Position numbers and translations under genes: made by a program. This document shows positions 43,660 to 54,367 of a stretch of 64,000 nucleotides of DNA, in pieces; position 1 is the stretch's first letter, and every line of letters begins with the position of its first letter. A model generated the notes under the pieces. The model was given only the letters and a program-made list of their open reading frames with translations, made no database searches and was not told the DNA's origin. This DNA comes from CAVZCK01 sp963798805. GTDB lineage: Bacteria; Pseudomonadota; Alphaproteobacteria; Rhizobiales; Rhodomicrobiaceae. The stretch is from assembly GCA_963798805.1 (NCBI GenBank), contig CAWCVC010000008.1, positions 186,001 through 250,000 on the forward strand. The letters run 5' to 3'.

Positions 43660-44769
43660 TCAAGTCAGGAGGCGGCCGACAAGCCTCGCTGTATAATCAA
43701 CCATGGGGATAATCCGGGCGTAATTCATTCTTGTGGGACCAATTACACCCAGAACGCCGACAATTTTATGTTCTGTATCACTGAACGGCGCCACAATCAG
43801 CGACGATCCCGACATCGAAAACAACTGATTCTCAGACCCTATGAAAATGCGTACGCCGTCGGCCTGTTCCGTCAGCGTCAGCAATTGCATAATCTCTTTC
43901 TTCGACTCCAGATCATCGAAGAGCATGCGGATACGCTCGAGATCCTCTAAGGCTTTGAGATCATTAAGAAGATGCGACTGGCCGCGCACGACCAGGCTCT
44001 TTGAATCCTCCTTGCCGCCGGACCACTGGGCGAGGCCGGATTGTACCACTTTCGCCGTCAGTTCGTCGAGCTGCGCCCTTTTGGCCGCCAGGTCCTCCTC
44101 GATCCGCTTGCGCGCCTCGCCGAGGGTCGAGCCGCGCATCCGCGAATTGAGGTAGTTGCTCGCCTCGGTCAGTGCCGAGGGTGGCAGCCCCTGCGGCAAT
44201 GCGACAACCCGATTCTCGATGGTGCCGTCCTCTCCGACAAGCACGATCAGCGCTCGCGTGGCGTCGAGATTGACGAATTCGATGTGCTTGATCCGATGGA
44301 TCAGCTTCTCGGTCAGCACGACGCCGGCGCAGCGTGACAGCCCCGAAAGCATTTCGCTCGCTTCGGAAAGCAGCTCGCCGATGCCGAGCGGGCCCGCAAT
44401 CTGGGCCTCGATCTGCTTGCGTTCCTCCTGCCGCAGGTCGCCGATCTCCAGAAGCCCGTCGACGAACAGGCGAAGCCCGGTCTCGGTCGGGAGCCGTCCG
44501 GCGCTCGTATGCGGCGCATAGACCAGCCCGAGAGCTTCGAGGTCGGCCATGACATTGCGCACCGAGGCGGGCGACAGCGTCATCGGCAATTGCCGGCTGA
44601 CGTTGCGCGAGCCGACCGGCTCACCCGTCGCAAGATAGGTCTCGATGATCTGACGGAAAATCGCGCGCGAGCGCTCATTGAGGTCGTTCACGCTGGCGAT
44701 CTCCCCATGCGCGGCGAAAGCCGAGGAGGTCAGATCCCTGACAAGCTGAAAGTCCTTCCCACGCTGCAT
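43660..44769 (-). CDS. hrcA: Heat-inducible transcription repressor HrcA
   Basis: A 369-residue repressor that binds CIRCE elements and holds down chaperone genes until GroEL is titrated. The N-terminal winged helix shows NERSRAIFRQIIETYLATGEPVGSR and LSPASVRNVMADLEALG followed by PHTSAGRLPTETGLRLFVD. The GAF-like domain follows, with FSMSGSSLIVAPF and VGVLGVIGPTRMNYARIIPMVDY at the end. An upstream TTG at 44820 is in frame; the ATG at 44769 gives a more usual length. No CIRCE sequence was noticed in the window. It precedes grpE in the same direction. Confidence 0.93.
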   Translation of the reverse strand: MQRGKDFQLVRDLTSSAFAAHGEIASVNDLNERSRAIFRQIIETYLATGEPVGSRNVSRQLPMTLSPASVRNVMADLEALGLVYAPHTSAGRLPTETGLRLFVDGLLEIGDLRQEERKQIEAQIAGPLGIGELLSEASEMLSGLSRCAGVVLTEKLIHRIKHIEFVNLDATRALIVLVGEDGTIENRVVALPQGLPPSALTEASNYLNSRMRGSTLGEARKRIEEDLAAKRAQLDELTAKVVQSGLAQWSGGKEDSKSLVVRGQSHLLNDLKALEDLERIRMLFDDLESKKEIMQLLTLTEQADGVRIFIGSENQLFSMSGSSLIVAPFSDTEHKIVGVLGVIGPTRMNYARIIPMVDYTARLVGRLLT

Positions 44770-45253
44770 GGCTGAAGGCCTGTTATGCGCGCCCAATTCG
44801 GATGGGTCCCAATGCTCCAAATCCTCTTATGGAATCTAAGCGTCCCGTTGCGCCGCGTCAAATGGCTGAAAGCCGAGCCGCCGAAACGGTCTTCACCGTC
44901 ACGTGAAATCTTTGTGCGCCGCGAATCGGATTGGCGCATCGATATGCGCGCTCGCGAGTTTCAGAGGCATTCCGGTGGCAGGCTCTTCTCAGCAGTTCGA
45001 AACGACCTCCCATGCCTAGGGATAATCTTGGGTGAATACTCGTGGTCGAGAGCGGCCCGAGATCCCACAATGATCGTTCAATGGGAGATATAAACAGATC
45101 AATACACCCAAAATATTCGCCAGTTCAGTCAAATTGGAATTTTTATATTGAAGAAGCGCAAACCAGCTTTCCGTTACAGGACAACTGACGCGCCGCAAGC
45201 CTCACGCAGGCTTCTCCCGGCCTAACTGGCCAAAACATCAAAACGAAACGGAC
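44770..45253. other. Intergenic, 484 bp, upstream of hrcA and the GT41-methyltransferase gene
   Basis: No supported gene, and notably no RNase PH gene, which often faces hrcA in related genomes. The right part is AT-richer (near 45070-45170) and likely holds the promoter of the rightward gene. Open frames here are not protein-like. Confidence 0.45.
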
Positions 45254-48200
45254 ATGACCCGTAACCTCCGTCAAGACGCCGCACCGCCAGCCGCTCAGGC
45301 TGCTTCGGCCCAGGCGCCTCAATCGACCGGCCAATTCGAAGCCATCATGCATCTGAAGGCCGGGCGCCTCGACGAGGCGACCGCGATGTTCGAGCGGATT
45401 ATCGCCGAAGATCCCGAAAACTGGCAGAGTGTGCATCTGCTAGGCCTGATCGCCTACCGCCAGCGCGAATACGCCAAAGCCGCCACGCTGATCGGCCGCT
45501 GCCTCGATATCAATCCGAACCTGGCCGAGGGCTATTCCGATCTCGGCGTCATTCTGAAAGAAATGGGCGAACTCGACGACGCGCTGGCCGCCTGCGAGAA
45601 GGCTATCGCGCTCAAGCCGAATTTCCATCCCGCCCATTCCAATCTCGGCAACATCTTTAAAGCGATGGGCCGTCTTGACGACGCCGCCGACTGCTATGTG
45701 CGGGCCGTCGAAATTGCCCCCGATTTTGCCGACGGCTACGCCAATCTGGGCGCGACTCTGGCGATGATGGGCAATAAGGAGGATGCGCTTGCAGCCTGCA
45801 AATGCGCGGTCGATCTCGCGCCGAACAATGCGGAGGCGCTCACCGCCTACGGTCATGCGCTGCGAACGGCGGGCCGGAACGACGAAGCCATGGCCGCCTA
45901 TCAGCGCGCGATCGAGCTCCGGCCAGATATCGGCCCGGTCCACTCCGATCTCGGGTGCCTTCTGCAGCAGAAGGGCCGGCTCGAGGAGGCCATGCAGGCG
46001 CATAAGCGGGCTCTCGAGCTGAAGCCCGACTCAGCGGAATCCCATAACAATCTTGGCGTGACGCTGAAGGAGCTTGGCCGCTACGCCGAAGCTCTGGATG
46101 CATACCGGACGGCGATCTCGCTCAAGCCTGCCTATGCCGACGCTTATTCCAATATGGGTGTCATCCTCGACCTGCAGCGCCGGCACCGCGAAGCCGCCGA
46201 CGCCTACCGCAAGGCGATCGAGATCAATCCCAAGCTCAATATCGCTTATGTCAATCTGGCCGGCTCATTGTGGGAGCAGAATCAGATCCGCGACGCTATC
46301 GCGCTCTATGGCAAGGCGTTGGCTATCGATCCGAACCAGGCCCACGCTCTCGTCGACTACTATCATCTCCGCCGCCATGCCTGCGACTGGGACGGCCTCG
46401 CCGCGACCGAGCAGAAGATTCTCTCCTCGACTTACCGGAAGGGCGAGCGCGTGCCGCCATTCCCCATCCTTAACGTCCCCTGCGGCGCCGAAGACCATCT
46501 GCTCAGCGCCCGCCAGTGGGCCAAGGGGCTGATCCGGCCGATCAAGACGCCATTTTCCTATGGCCCGCCGCGCAGCGCCTCGCGCACCGGCCGCTTGCGC
46601 ATCGGCTATCTTTCCGCCGATTTCTACGGCCACGCGACCGCGAGCCTCATCGCCGAGATGCTAGAGCGCCACGATCGCACGCGGTTCGAGATCTTCGGCT
46701 TCTGTCTCACGCGCGATGAGGATAGCGAGATCCGGCGCCGCCTGATTGCGGGATTTCGACCGCTTTGCCACCCTCAGCCAGATGTCGCATGAGGACGCCG
46801 CACGCCGCATCCATCAGGACGGCATCGACATTCTTGTCGATCTGAAGGGCTATACGATGGATGCCCGGACCGAGATCCTGACCTGCCGGCCGGCGCCGAT
46901 TCAGGTGAATTATCTCGGTTATCCCGGCACAATGGGCGCCGACTTCATCGACTATATCATCGCCGACGAATTCATCGCACCGATGGATCAGCAGCCCTTT
47001 TTCGACGAGAATATCGTCCATCTGCCGGGTTGCTATCAGCCGAATGACACGCAGCGTCCCATCGCCGACGAGACGCCGTCGCGCGCCGATTGCGGGCTGC
47101 CGGAGAACGCCTTCGTCTTCTGCTGCTTCAACAATAACTACAAGATCACGGCGGAGATTTTCTCCGCCTGGATGCGGATCCTGCAGGCTGTGCCGGGAAG
47201 CGTGCTCTGGCTGCTCGAGGCCAATCAGCTCGTCCGCGAAAATCTACGCCGCCACGCCATCGCGAACGGCCTTGACCCGGTGCGGCTGGTCTTCGCGCCG
47301 CGCGCCAAGCTGCCGCAGCACCTGGCGCGCCACCGCAATGCCGACCTGTTCCTCGACACTCTGCCGGTCAATGCCCACACCACAGCGAGCGATGCGCTCT
47401 GGGCCGGGCTGCCGGTGCTGACCTATTCGGGCGAAACCTTTGTCTCCCGCGTTTGTGGAAGCCTTTTGAAGGCGGTCGGGCTGAGCGAGTTGATCACCTA
47501 TTCGCTCGAACAATATGAGCGGACGGCGATCAGCCTGGCAGGCGATCCGGCAAGGCTCACCGCGATCACGGAGCGGCTCCGGCGCGGCCGGGACAGCGCA
47601 CCGCTTTTCGACGTCGAGCGCTACACGCGCGGGCTCGAAGCTGCTTTCGAGCATATGGCCGAATTGCGGGCCAAGGGCGAGCGGCCGCGGGGCTTTTCGG
47701 TGGCCGAGATCAAAGATGGCGGGGCGAGTCCAGCGCCCTCCCTCGACACCAGTGCCTTGTCCAGCTATCTGGCTTCGGAGCGCGGCACGAGCGGCGTTTC
47801 TCCGGTCCTGTCGCCGCGAATCTCCTATGAAGCCTGTCCGCTCTGCTCCAGCTCAGACATTCATCTCTTCAAGGAGGCCGATTGCACGCAGCACCCCGCC
47901 TACATTCCGTCGCTGCCGCCGACGCAGAGCTGGTATCGCTGCGCACCCTGCGGCCATGTCTTCACACAAGGCTATCTGGCACCTGATGCCGCCGACCTCG
48001 TGCTCGCCAGCGCCGCGCTGACCAAGCCGGCCAAGCGCGATCCGAAAAGTCAGCGCATTGCCTGCGGCGATATCGTCGGCCGGGTTGCCCGGCGGAAGCC
48101 GGAGGGCGCCTGGCTCGATGTCCAGTTCGGCGACGGCTCGCTGCTTTTCACTGCCGAGGAATGGGGCTATCGCCCCGTTGGCATCGACCCGCTGCGCGAA

Positions 48201-48584
48201 AATGTTGAGGCGATCAAGGGGCTCGGCTATGAAGCCCATCATCTGCCGATCGAAAATCTCGACGCACCCGGTCGTTTCGGCGTCGTCTCGATGGCCGGTG
48301 TGCTGCCGCACATCCCCTATCCGCGCATGGCTCTCGCGGCAGCCCACACGCTTCTGTCGCCGGGCGGCGTACTGTTCTGCTCGATGCCGAATATGGCAAC
48401 GACCGTCTGGCGCGATATGGACGACGGCGGCGCCAACCCATATTGGGGCGAGATCGAGGACTATCATAGTTTCACCCGCGAACGGCTTTACAAGCTGCTC
48501 AAGGAGCATGGCTTCAAGGCGGTGGAGTATGATGTCGGCGAGAGCGGGCCGGCCGTGATGGACGTGATTTCCGCCAGAGATTGA
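45254..48584 (+). CDS. TPR - GT41 glycosyltransferase - methyltransferase fusion, one frameshift
   Basis: Two frames join into a protein of about 1109 residues. The first (45254-46792) holds some ten TPR units and the start of the GT41 domain (LRIGYLSADFYGHATASLIAEM). At 46754-46756 the run TTT seems to carry one extra T: removing it turns GFRPLCHP into GFDRFATLS and joins perfectly to DILVDLKGYTMDAR. The second frame completes GT41 (PIQVNYLGYPGTMGAD, LFLDTLPVNAHTTAS). It then continues for about 260 residues with a zinc-ribbon-like Cys pattern (CPLCSS, YRCAPCGHVF) and a class I methyltransferase domain (GAWLDVQFGDGS, PGGVLFCSMPN, YHSFTRERLYKLL). The paralogue at 268-2715 lacks the last part. 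Confidence 0.85.
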
Positions 48585-48662
48585 TTGAGGAGCCAGTGGT
48601 GTCGGATTTTTACGGCGTAACCGGCTCTTGCCAGATCCGTCCCCATTGCTCAACATCCAGGA

Positions 48663-50706
48663 ATGGCGCCCGGTTTTCATTCGCTTTACGCACATGACTT
48701 TGTAAGAATCGCTTCCTGCGTGCCGCGTATGCAGGTCGCCGATGTCACGGCCAATCTCGCCGAGACGATCCGGATGGCGCGCGAGGGCGATGCCCCGAAA
48801 GCGGCCCTGATGATCTTTCCGGAGCTCGGGCTTTCGGCCTATGCGATCGACGACCTGCTGTTCCAGGATGCGCTGCTCGATGAGGTCGAGCGCGCCATCG
48901 ATCGGCTCGCCGAAGCGTCCCGCCAGCTTTACCCCGTGCTCGTGGTCGGTGCGCCGCTGAGGAACCAGGGGAGTCTCTTCAACAGCGCGGTCGTCATCCA
49001 TCGCGGGGCCGTGCTGGGTGCCGTCCCCAAGACCTATCTGCCGAATTACCGCGAATTCTACGAGCGGCGGCATTTCACTTCGGGCGCAGGTATTCGCGGG
49101 CGGCAGATCAGCATCGCGGGCCGCAGCGTCCCTTTCGGTACAGACCTGCTGTTCCGCTCGGCCGGGTCGGTGCCGTTCACGTTTCATGTCGAGATTTGCG
49201 AGGATTTTTGGGTGCCGCTGCCACCCTCGACGGCTGCGGCGCTCGCCGGGGCTGAAATTCTCCTCAATCTTTCGGCCAGCAACATTACCATCGGCAAGGC
49301 CGAGATGCGCCGTCTGCTTTGCGCCAGCCAATCGGCGCGCGCGATCGCAGCCTATGCCTATTCGGCCGCCGGTCCCGGCAAATCGACGACGGATCTCGCA
49401 TGGGACGGTCACGCGGCGGTGTTCGAATGCGGCGATCGGCTGGCCGAGACGGAACGCTTTCCGCGCGCCTCGGAACTGATCACTGCGGATGTCGATCTCG
49501 GCCGCATTCGGCAGGAGCGGATGCGTGTCAACAGCTTCAGCGACTGCGCGCATGAGGAGTTGGTGAGGCTCGGCGGCTTCCGCCAAGTGGAATTCTCGCT
49601 CAATGATGAGACGGTCGCGCTTCAGCGCCGGATCGAGCGTTTTCCCTTCGTGCCGTCCGATCCGGAAAAGCTGCGCGAGAACTGCTACGAGGCTTACAAC
49701 ATCCAGGTCCACGGCCTTGCCACCCGCCTTCAGGCAACCAAGATCGAGCGGGCGGTGATCGGCGTCTCCGGCGGGCTCGAACTCGAGCCAAGCGGTGATC
49801 GTTGCCGCACGGGCAATGGATTGGCTCGGCCTCGGCCGTGAGAATGTGCTCGCCTACACGCTGCCGGGCTTTGCCACCTCCAAGCAGACCAAAGCCAATG
49901 CCTGGGCGCTCATCCGCGCTCTTGGCGTCACCGGAGCCGAGATCGACATCCGCCCGGCGGCGCAGCAGATGCTGGCCGATCTCGGCCATCCATTCGCGCG
50001 CGGCGAGCCCGTCTACGACGTGACCTTTGAAAATGTCCAGGCGGGGCTGCGTACGGATTATCTCTTCCGCTTGGCGAACCAGAACCGTGCGCTCGTCGTC
50101 GGCACCGGCGACCTATCCGAGCTGGGGCTCGGCTGGTGCACCTATGGGGTCGGCGATCACATGTCCCATTACAACGTCAACGCCTCGGTCTCCAAGACGC
50201 TGATCCAGCATCTCATCCGTTTCGTTGCGGCGTCCGGCGAGGTCAGCAAGGAAACCGCGCGGGTGCTTCGCGCCATTCTTGGAACGGAGATTTCGCCGGA
50301 ACTGATCCCAGCCGAGGCCGGCGCGACAATCCAGTCGACCGAGCAGGTCGTCGGTCCTTATGCGCTCCAGGATTTCAACCTCTTTTACCTGACCCGCTAT
50401 GGATTCCGTCCGTCCAAAATCGCCTATCTTGCGCATCAGGCCTGGAGCGATTTGGATCGTGGTATCTGGCCTCCGAACATTCCCGATGCGCAAAGGCGAG
50501 CCTATTCGCTCGCCGAGATTCGCCACTGGCTATCGGTGTTTCTGGCGCGTTTCTTCGCCAATCAATTCAAGCGGTCGGCGCTGCCGAACGGGCCGAAAAT
50601 ATCCTCCGGCGGATCGCTGTCGCCGCGCGGAGATTGGCGCGCGCCGTCCGACGCCCGCGCCGATGTCTGGCTGGCTGAGCTGGCGGAGAATGTGCCGGAG
50701 GAGTAA
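48663..50706 (+). CDS. nadE: Glutamine-dependent NAD+ synthetase, one frameshift
   Basis: This enzyme makes NAD+ from deamido-NAD+, ATP and glutamine, the last step of NAD synthesis. The N-terminal nitrilase-type amidase has Glu54 (FPELGL), Lys123 (VPKTYLPNYREF) and Cys179 (EICEDFW). The synthetase domain starts at IERAVIGVSGGL; there the frame breaks at 49780-49781, where one extra A turns GGLDSSQAVI into GGLELEPS. Removing it gives about 680 residues, the usual length of the Mycobacterium-type enzyme, and the rest is intact (FATSKQTKANAW, GTGDLSELGLGWCTYGVGDHM, YNVNASVSKTLI). As NadE is normally essential, sequencing error or a second copy is likely. Confidence 0.92.
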
Positions 50707-50729
50707 CCCGGGCCTGAGCCTTCAGCGCA

Positions 50730-50954
50730 TCACCGTCGCTCAAGATGGATTTGCGCGCCGTCCAGCTTCTCCAGCACATTGTTGTCGAGCTGATCCATCA
50801 GCGAGCCGACGCTGGTTTCGCGGTCGAATTGCTCCTGCCTCAGCCGCAGCCACACATCTGTGAAGGCTTTGCCGAAGCTGCCTGCATCCGAAATCTCGTA
50901 AGTACTCTCGAAGAGCGGTGCGCGGCCCCTGGCAATTCGTAGTTTCACCTTCAT
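50730..50954 (-). CDS. Small conserved hypothetical protein (74 aa)
   Basis: A 74-residue cytosolic protein (starts MKVKLRIARGRAPLFES, ends IHLERR) with a mixed beta-helix pattern and several acidic residues. The ATG at 50954 follows GGAGG at good spacing, which decides it over an in-frame GTG seven codons upstream. No domain recognised. It ends 23 bases from the nadE stop, tail-to-tail. Confidence 0.65.
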   Translation of the reverse strand: MKVKLRIARGRAPLFESTYEISDAGSFGKAFTDVWLRLRQEQFDRETSVGSLMDQLDNNVLEKLDGAQIHLERR

Positions 50955-51016
50955 CCGGTCCTCCGAACCACCCACGCGGCCTTATTAGCAACGCATCGCA
51001 CGTCAGCTGATTGCTC

Positions 51017-51703
51017 CTATTCCATGTCGGCCGGCCGGAGAACCATCTCGTCTTCGACCTTTCGGACGCCAGGCATTGCTTCGGCGGCGACGCGGATCGC
51101 CTTCCTCTCGGCTTCGGAGTTGGCCATGCCGGTGAGGGTCACAACGCCATCTTTGACATCAACATTCAGCAGATCGGTATGCGCCCAAGGCTGCGCCTTG
51201 AGATGCTTCAGCAATCGATCGCGGATGGCTGCGTCGGGCACCGTACCCGCCACCTCCGCCCCGGGCGCGTTGGCGATAGCCTGTACCAGATTTGCCCGGC
51301 TGACGATGCCGACGATCTGGCCGTTCTGCATAATCGGCACGCGCTTGATCTTGTTTCTCTCCATGAGAGCCGCGACCTGGTCGAGCGGCGTATCCGGCTC
51401 CGCCGTAATCACGTCCCGGCTCATGATGTCCGCCACCTTGCGCGCATGCGCCTTGGCGTAGTCAGTGGCAAGCACCGCGTCTCCGGCGATGAGGCGAAGC
51501 CACCAGGAACGCCGCCGCTCCGTGCCCGACTCGGACCGGTGCATCAGATCGCCTTCGCTGACCACGCCGACCAGTTTCCCGGCGTCATCGACCACCGGAA
51601 CCGCGCTGATGCGCTTCTCGACGAGCAGATTGGCGAGATCCTTGACGGACGAATCGGGCTTCACGGTAAACACCGGGGAGACCATGACGTCACTGGCTTT
51701 CAT
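51017..51703 (-). CDS. CBS-pair protein with C-terminal BON domain
   Basis: A 228-residue protein. Two CBS motifs are visible: VMVSPVFTVKPDSSVKDLA...GVVSEGDLM at residues about 6-56 and IMSRDVITAEPDTPLDQVAALM...GIVSRANLV at about 95-142. CBS pairs usually bind adenosine nucleotides. A BON domain follows (IRDRLLKHL to VEDEMV), which suggests a membrane or phospholipid link, though no transmembrane helix or signal peptide is seen. A very strong GGGAGGAGGAAG ribosome site precedes the ATG. The architecture is common in alphaproteobacterial stress clusters; regulation of a transporter or enzyme is speculative. Confidence 0.9.
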   Translation of the reverse strand: MKASDVMVSPVFTVKPDSSVKDLANLLVEKRISAVPVVDDAGKLVGVVSEGDLMHRSESGTERRRSWWLRLIAGDAVLATDYAKAHARKVADIMSRDVITAEPDTPLDQVAALMERNKIKRVPIMQNGQIVGIVSRANLVQAIANAPGAEVAGTVPDAAIRDRLLKHLKAQPWAHTDLLNVDVKDGVVTLTGMANSEAERKAIRVAAEAMPGVRKVEDEMVLRPADME

Positions 51704-51867
51704 TCCTCTTCCTCCTCCCAGTCACGCGAGCACCATCGCACAGCGCGCCGGTTTGTCCTTGATTCAGCTCAATTTCGCTCACGCGGGCGCCGCGCCGCAG
51801 CGACTATGGTCGGCTGGATGAGCGCCAGCGTCAAATGTGCATGGTCCGGAGTGCGTCTGGCGGCCGC

Positions 51868-52329
51868 TCAGAGCCGGCTCATCTCGAACTCCTCGCAGGA
51901 CTTGCCGAACAGCGACAGAGCCTCCTCGAGATAGTCGCCGATCATCGGAATACCGAGGAGATAGGCCGCAGTCCGCCCGCGATAGGAGCCATGGGTGCGC
52001 GCGGCCTCTTCCCTGATCGATGGCCAGTCCTCGACGGTGTTGTCGTCCCTGCCGAGCCATGCGAGGGCGACGAGGTCGATCTGCTCGTCTTCCGTCAGGG
52101 CGGAGATGATAGCGTTCAGCTCCTCCACGACCGGATCATCACTATGATCTTCCAGCACCGACATCATGCCGTCATCGGAAGGATTCGACCCGCCATCATC
52201 TCCGGTATCGACATCCTTGGCGTCGAATTCACGCGCCTTGACAATAATAAAACACACCGTCTCCGGCGAAATCGTCAACACGCTGTCCAGATCCTCGCCA
52301 GGATCGGCGAATTTCGATTGTCTGACCAT
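51868..52329 (-). CDS. DUF3775 domain protein
   Basis: A 153-residue acidic protein. The N-terminal ISPETVCFIIVKAREFDAKD and the core TEDEQIDLVALAWLGRD, WPSIREEAARTH, RTAAYLLGIPMIGDYLEEAL match DUF3775, a family of unknown role. The ATG at 52329 has AGGAG seven bases before it and was chosen over GTG at 52371. It stands alone among stress-type genes. Confidence 0.85.
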   Translation of the reverse strand: MVRQSKFADPGEDLDSVLTISPETVCFIIVKAREFDAKDVDTGDDGGSNPSDDGMMSVLEDHSDDPVVEELNAIISALTEDEQIDLVALAWLGRDDNTVEDWPSIREEAARTHGSYRGRTAAYLLGIPMIGDYLEEALSLFGKSCEEFEMSRL

Positions 52330-52625
52330 TTCATGCTCCTGAAGGCGATTGTTGCGTGACTCGGACGTCACCGCTTCTGCCCCGTCCAGTTCTTAGTCCT
52401 GATTGCGCTTGAGCCGTTTGACCGCGGTCAATGTCCGCGTCGGAAACGATCGACTCGCGCCCGGCTCGGTACGAAGGACGCAAAGCAAGCAATCTACGCG
52501 TCAGATCCCTCACCGTTCCGTTGCAGTCGGTCGGGAGGCGACTTCAGCGGCTTGCCACGATTGTTGATTGCAATCAAATACGGAACGGCGCGGCTGGGTC
52601 ATAAAGTTGTCATGGGAGTCAAACC

Positions 52626-53330
52626 ATGATGGAATCAACCACGCTGGACCCGAAAGCGGCCGCACACGGACAAACGGATCGGGACATTCAAATCGGCCCG
52701 GCAGGGCTGCCGGGGACGCTGACCATTCCGGTAGGAGCGACGGCGCTTGTCGTCTTCGCCCATGGCAGCGGTTCGAGCCGCCTGAGCCCGCGGAATAAGG
52801 CTGTGGCGCGTGCACTCAACCACGGTGGCATTGCAACCCTCCTTCTGGATCTGCTGACGCCGGAGGAGGAAGCCGACCGCACCAATGTCTTCGATATTCG
52901 CCTTCTTGCCGGCCGGCTGATCGATACGGTCGAGTGGCTCGACGAGCTGCCTGCAACGCGCAATATCCGCGTCGGGCTATTCGGTGCCAGCACCGGCGCG
53001 GCCGCCGCTCTCGTTACGGCCGCCGAGCTTAGTGAGCGCATCGGAGCCGTCGTTTGCCGCGGCGGCCGTCCGGACTTGGCGCGCAACGCTCTGGATCGGA
53101 TTTCGACGCCGACGCTTCTCATCGTCGGAGCCGCGGATTTCATCGTCGTTGAGCTCAATGAGCAGGCCTTCGAGCGTCTCAAAGGGCCCAAGGCTTTAGA
53201 AATAATACCGAAGGCGACGCATCTCTTTTCGGAACCGGGCGCCCTCGAAATTGTCATCGAGCGGGCGCTGGCATGGTTCAAGACCTATCTCGAGACTACA
53301 CCGCCAGCCAACCGAGTTGAGCAGGCCTGA
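52626..53330 (+). CDS. Dienelactone hydrolase-like alpha/beta hydrolase
   Basis: A 234-residue alpha/beta hydrolase. HGSGSSRLSPRN is the oxyanion region, Ser in GLFGASTGAAAAL the nucleophile, Asp in IVGAADFIV and His in PKATHLF complete the triad. Members next to phosphoribosyltransferases are common in alphaproteobacteria and cyanobacteria; the pair is also known as a fused protein in other genomes. The substrate is unknown. It precedes the phosphoribosyltransferase gene by 18 bases, so they form an operon. Confidence 0.86.
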   Translation: MMESTTLDPKAAAHGQTDRDIQIGPAGLPGTLTIPVGATALVVFAHGSGSSRLSPRNKAVARALNHGGIATLLLDLLTPEEEADRTNVFDIRLLAGRLIDTVEWLDELPATRNIRVGLFGASTGAAAALVTAAELSERIGAVVCRGGRPDLARNALDRISTPTLLIVGAADFIVVELNEQAFERLKGPKALEIIPKATHLFSEPGALEIVIERALAWFKTYLETTPPANRVEQA

Positions 53331-53348
53331 AAATTCGGGATCCGTCCT

Positions 53349-53990
53349 ATGATGTTCAGAGATCGTCAGGATGCGGGGCGCAGGTTGGCGGCACATCTCG
53401 GCCGCTATAAGGCCGTGCATCCGGCTATCCTCGCCTTGCCGCGAGGCGGTGTCCCGGTCGCCGCCGAGATCGCCGCTGCGCTCAATGCGCCACTGGATCT
53501 CATCCTTGTGCGCAAAATCGGCGTGCCATGGCAGCCCGAGCTGGCGATGGGAGCAGTCGTCGACGGCAGCGAGCCGCTTGTCGTGCGCAATGAACGAGTC
53601 ATTCGGTTGACCGGAGTAAGCGGCTCCGAATTCGAGGCCATCTGCGATGCGGAATTGGCGGAAATCGAAAGGCGCCGACGGCTCTATCTGGGCGACCGGC
53701 CGCGCGTCGAAATTGCCGGACGTACAGCCATCATCGTCGATGATGGCGTCGCCACCGGAGCCACGACACGCGCGGCCCTGCGGGCAACGCGAATGCGCCA
53801 GCCGAAAACGCTTATTCTTGCGGTGCCCGTCGGGCCGAGGGAGGTCATGGCGGAGATGCGGCGGGAAGCTGACGAGGTGATATGCCTGGAAGAGCCTGAC
53901 GATTTCGGTGCTATCGGACTCTATTATTTCGATTTCCGGCAGATCGATGATGAGGAAGTGATCAAGCTCCTCGCCCGCTTTCCCGAATGA
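53349..53990 (+). CDS. Phosphoribosyltransferase-domain protein
   Basis: A 213-residue type I PRTase fold. The PRPP loop is AIIVDDGVATGATTRAAL, and the N-terminal part holds ILALPRGGVPVAAEIAAAL and LILVRKIGVPWQPELAMGAV, typical of the stand-alone family paired with dienelactone hydrolases. The base or other acceptor is unknown; it is not one of the classical purine or pyrimidine salvage enzymes by its hood region. Same operon as the preceding hydrolase. Confidence 0.87.
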   Translation: MMFRDRQDAGRRLAAHLGRYKAVHPAILALPRGGVPVAAEIAAALNAPLDLILVRKIGVPWQPELAMGAVVDGSEPLVVRNERVIRLTGVSGSEFEAICDAELAEIERRRRLYLGDRPRVEIAGRTAIIVDDGVATGATTRAALRATRMRQPKTLILAVPVGPREVMAEMRREADEVICLEEPDDFGAIGLYYFDFRQIDDEEVIKLLARFPE

Positions 53991-54130
53991 GCCCCGCGCG
54001 GCTCTTTGGGCGAGCAGATAGCTTTGGCGCTCATCAAGGCGCTGATTTCCGCCAAGACGTATTTACGCGGATGCCCGGCACGCACTCGGCCATGAGCGCC
54101 ATGCGCCGGCACCCGATCGAGGAGAAGGAC

Positions 54131-54340
54131 ATGCCCTATCGTACGAATATCGACCTGCCTCGCCCGATCAGGGATCGGCTGCCCGAGCACGCGCAGGACA
54201 TCTACCGCGCTGCATTCAATCATGCCTATGAAGCGCATTCGGACGATCCGGGGCAGGAAGAAATTGCGCATCGCATCGCGTGGTCTGCCGTCAAGAAGTC
54301 ATTCGTCAAGGTCGGGGATCGCTGGATCGCGAGAAATTGA
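54131..54340 (+). CDS. chaB: ChaB-family protein
   Basis: A 69-residue protein with the ChaB core: LPRPIRDRLPEHAQDIYRAAFNHAY, EIAHRIAWSAVKKSFVK and a final GDRWIARN. The ATG follows GGAGAAGGAC, which fixes the start; the longer frame upstream is not conserved-looking. ChaB was named as a regulator of the ChaA cation antiporter in E. coli, but its role is unsettled. It ends tail-to-tail with the Nudix gene. Confidence 0.87.
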   Translation: MPYRTNIDLPRPIRDRLPEHAQDIYRAAFNHAYEAHSDDPGQEEIAHRIAWSAVKKSFVKVGDRWIARN

Positions 54341-54367
54341 CGCCAGCCGCGTCTTGGCGACGAACCC

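Noticed and set aside
47853..49712. 619-codon minus-strand open frame spanning the methyltransferase and NadE regions
   Set aside because: Antisense shadow of two conserved genes, no domain visible.
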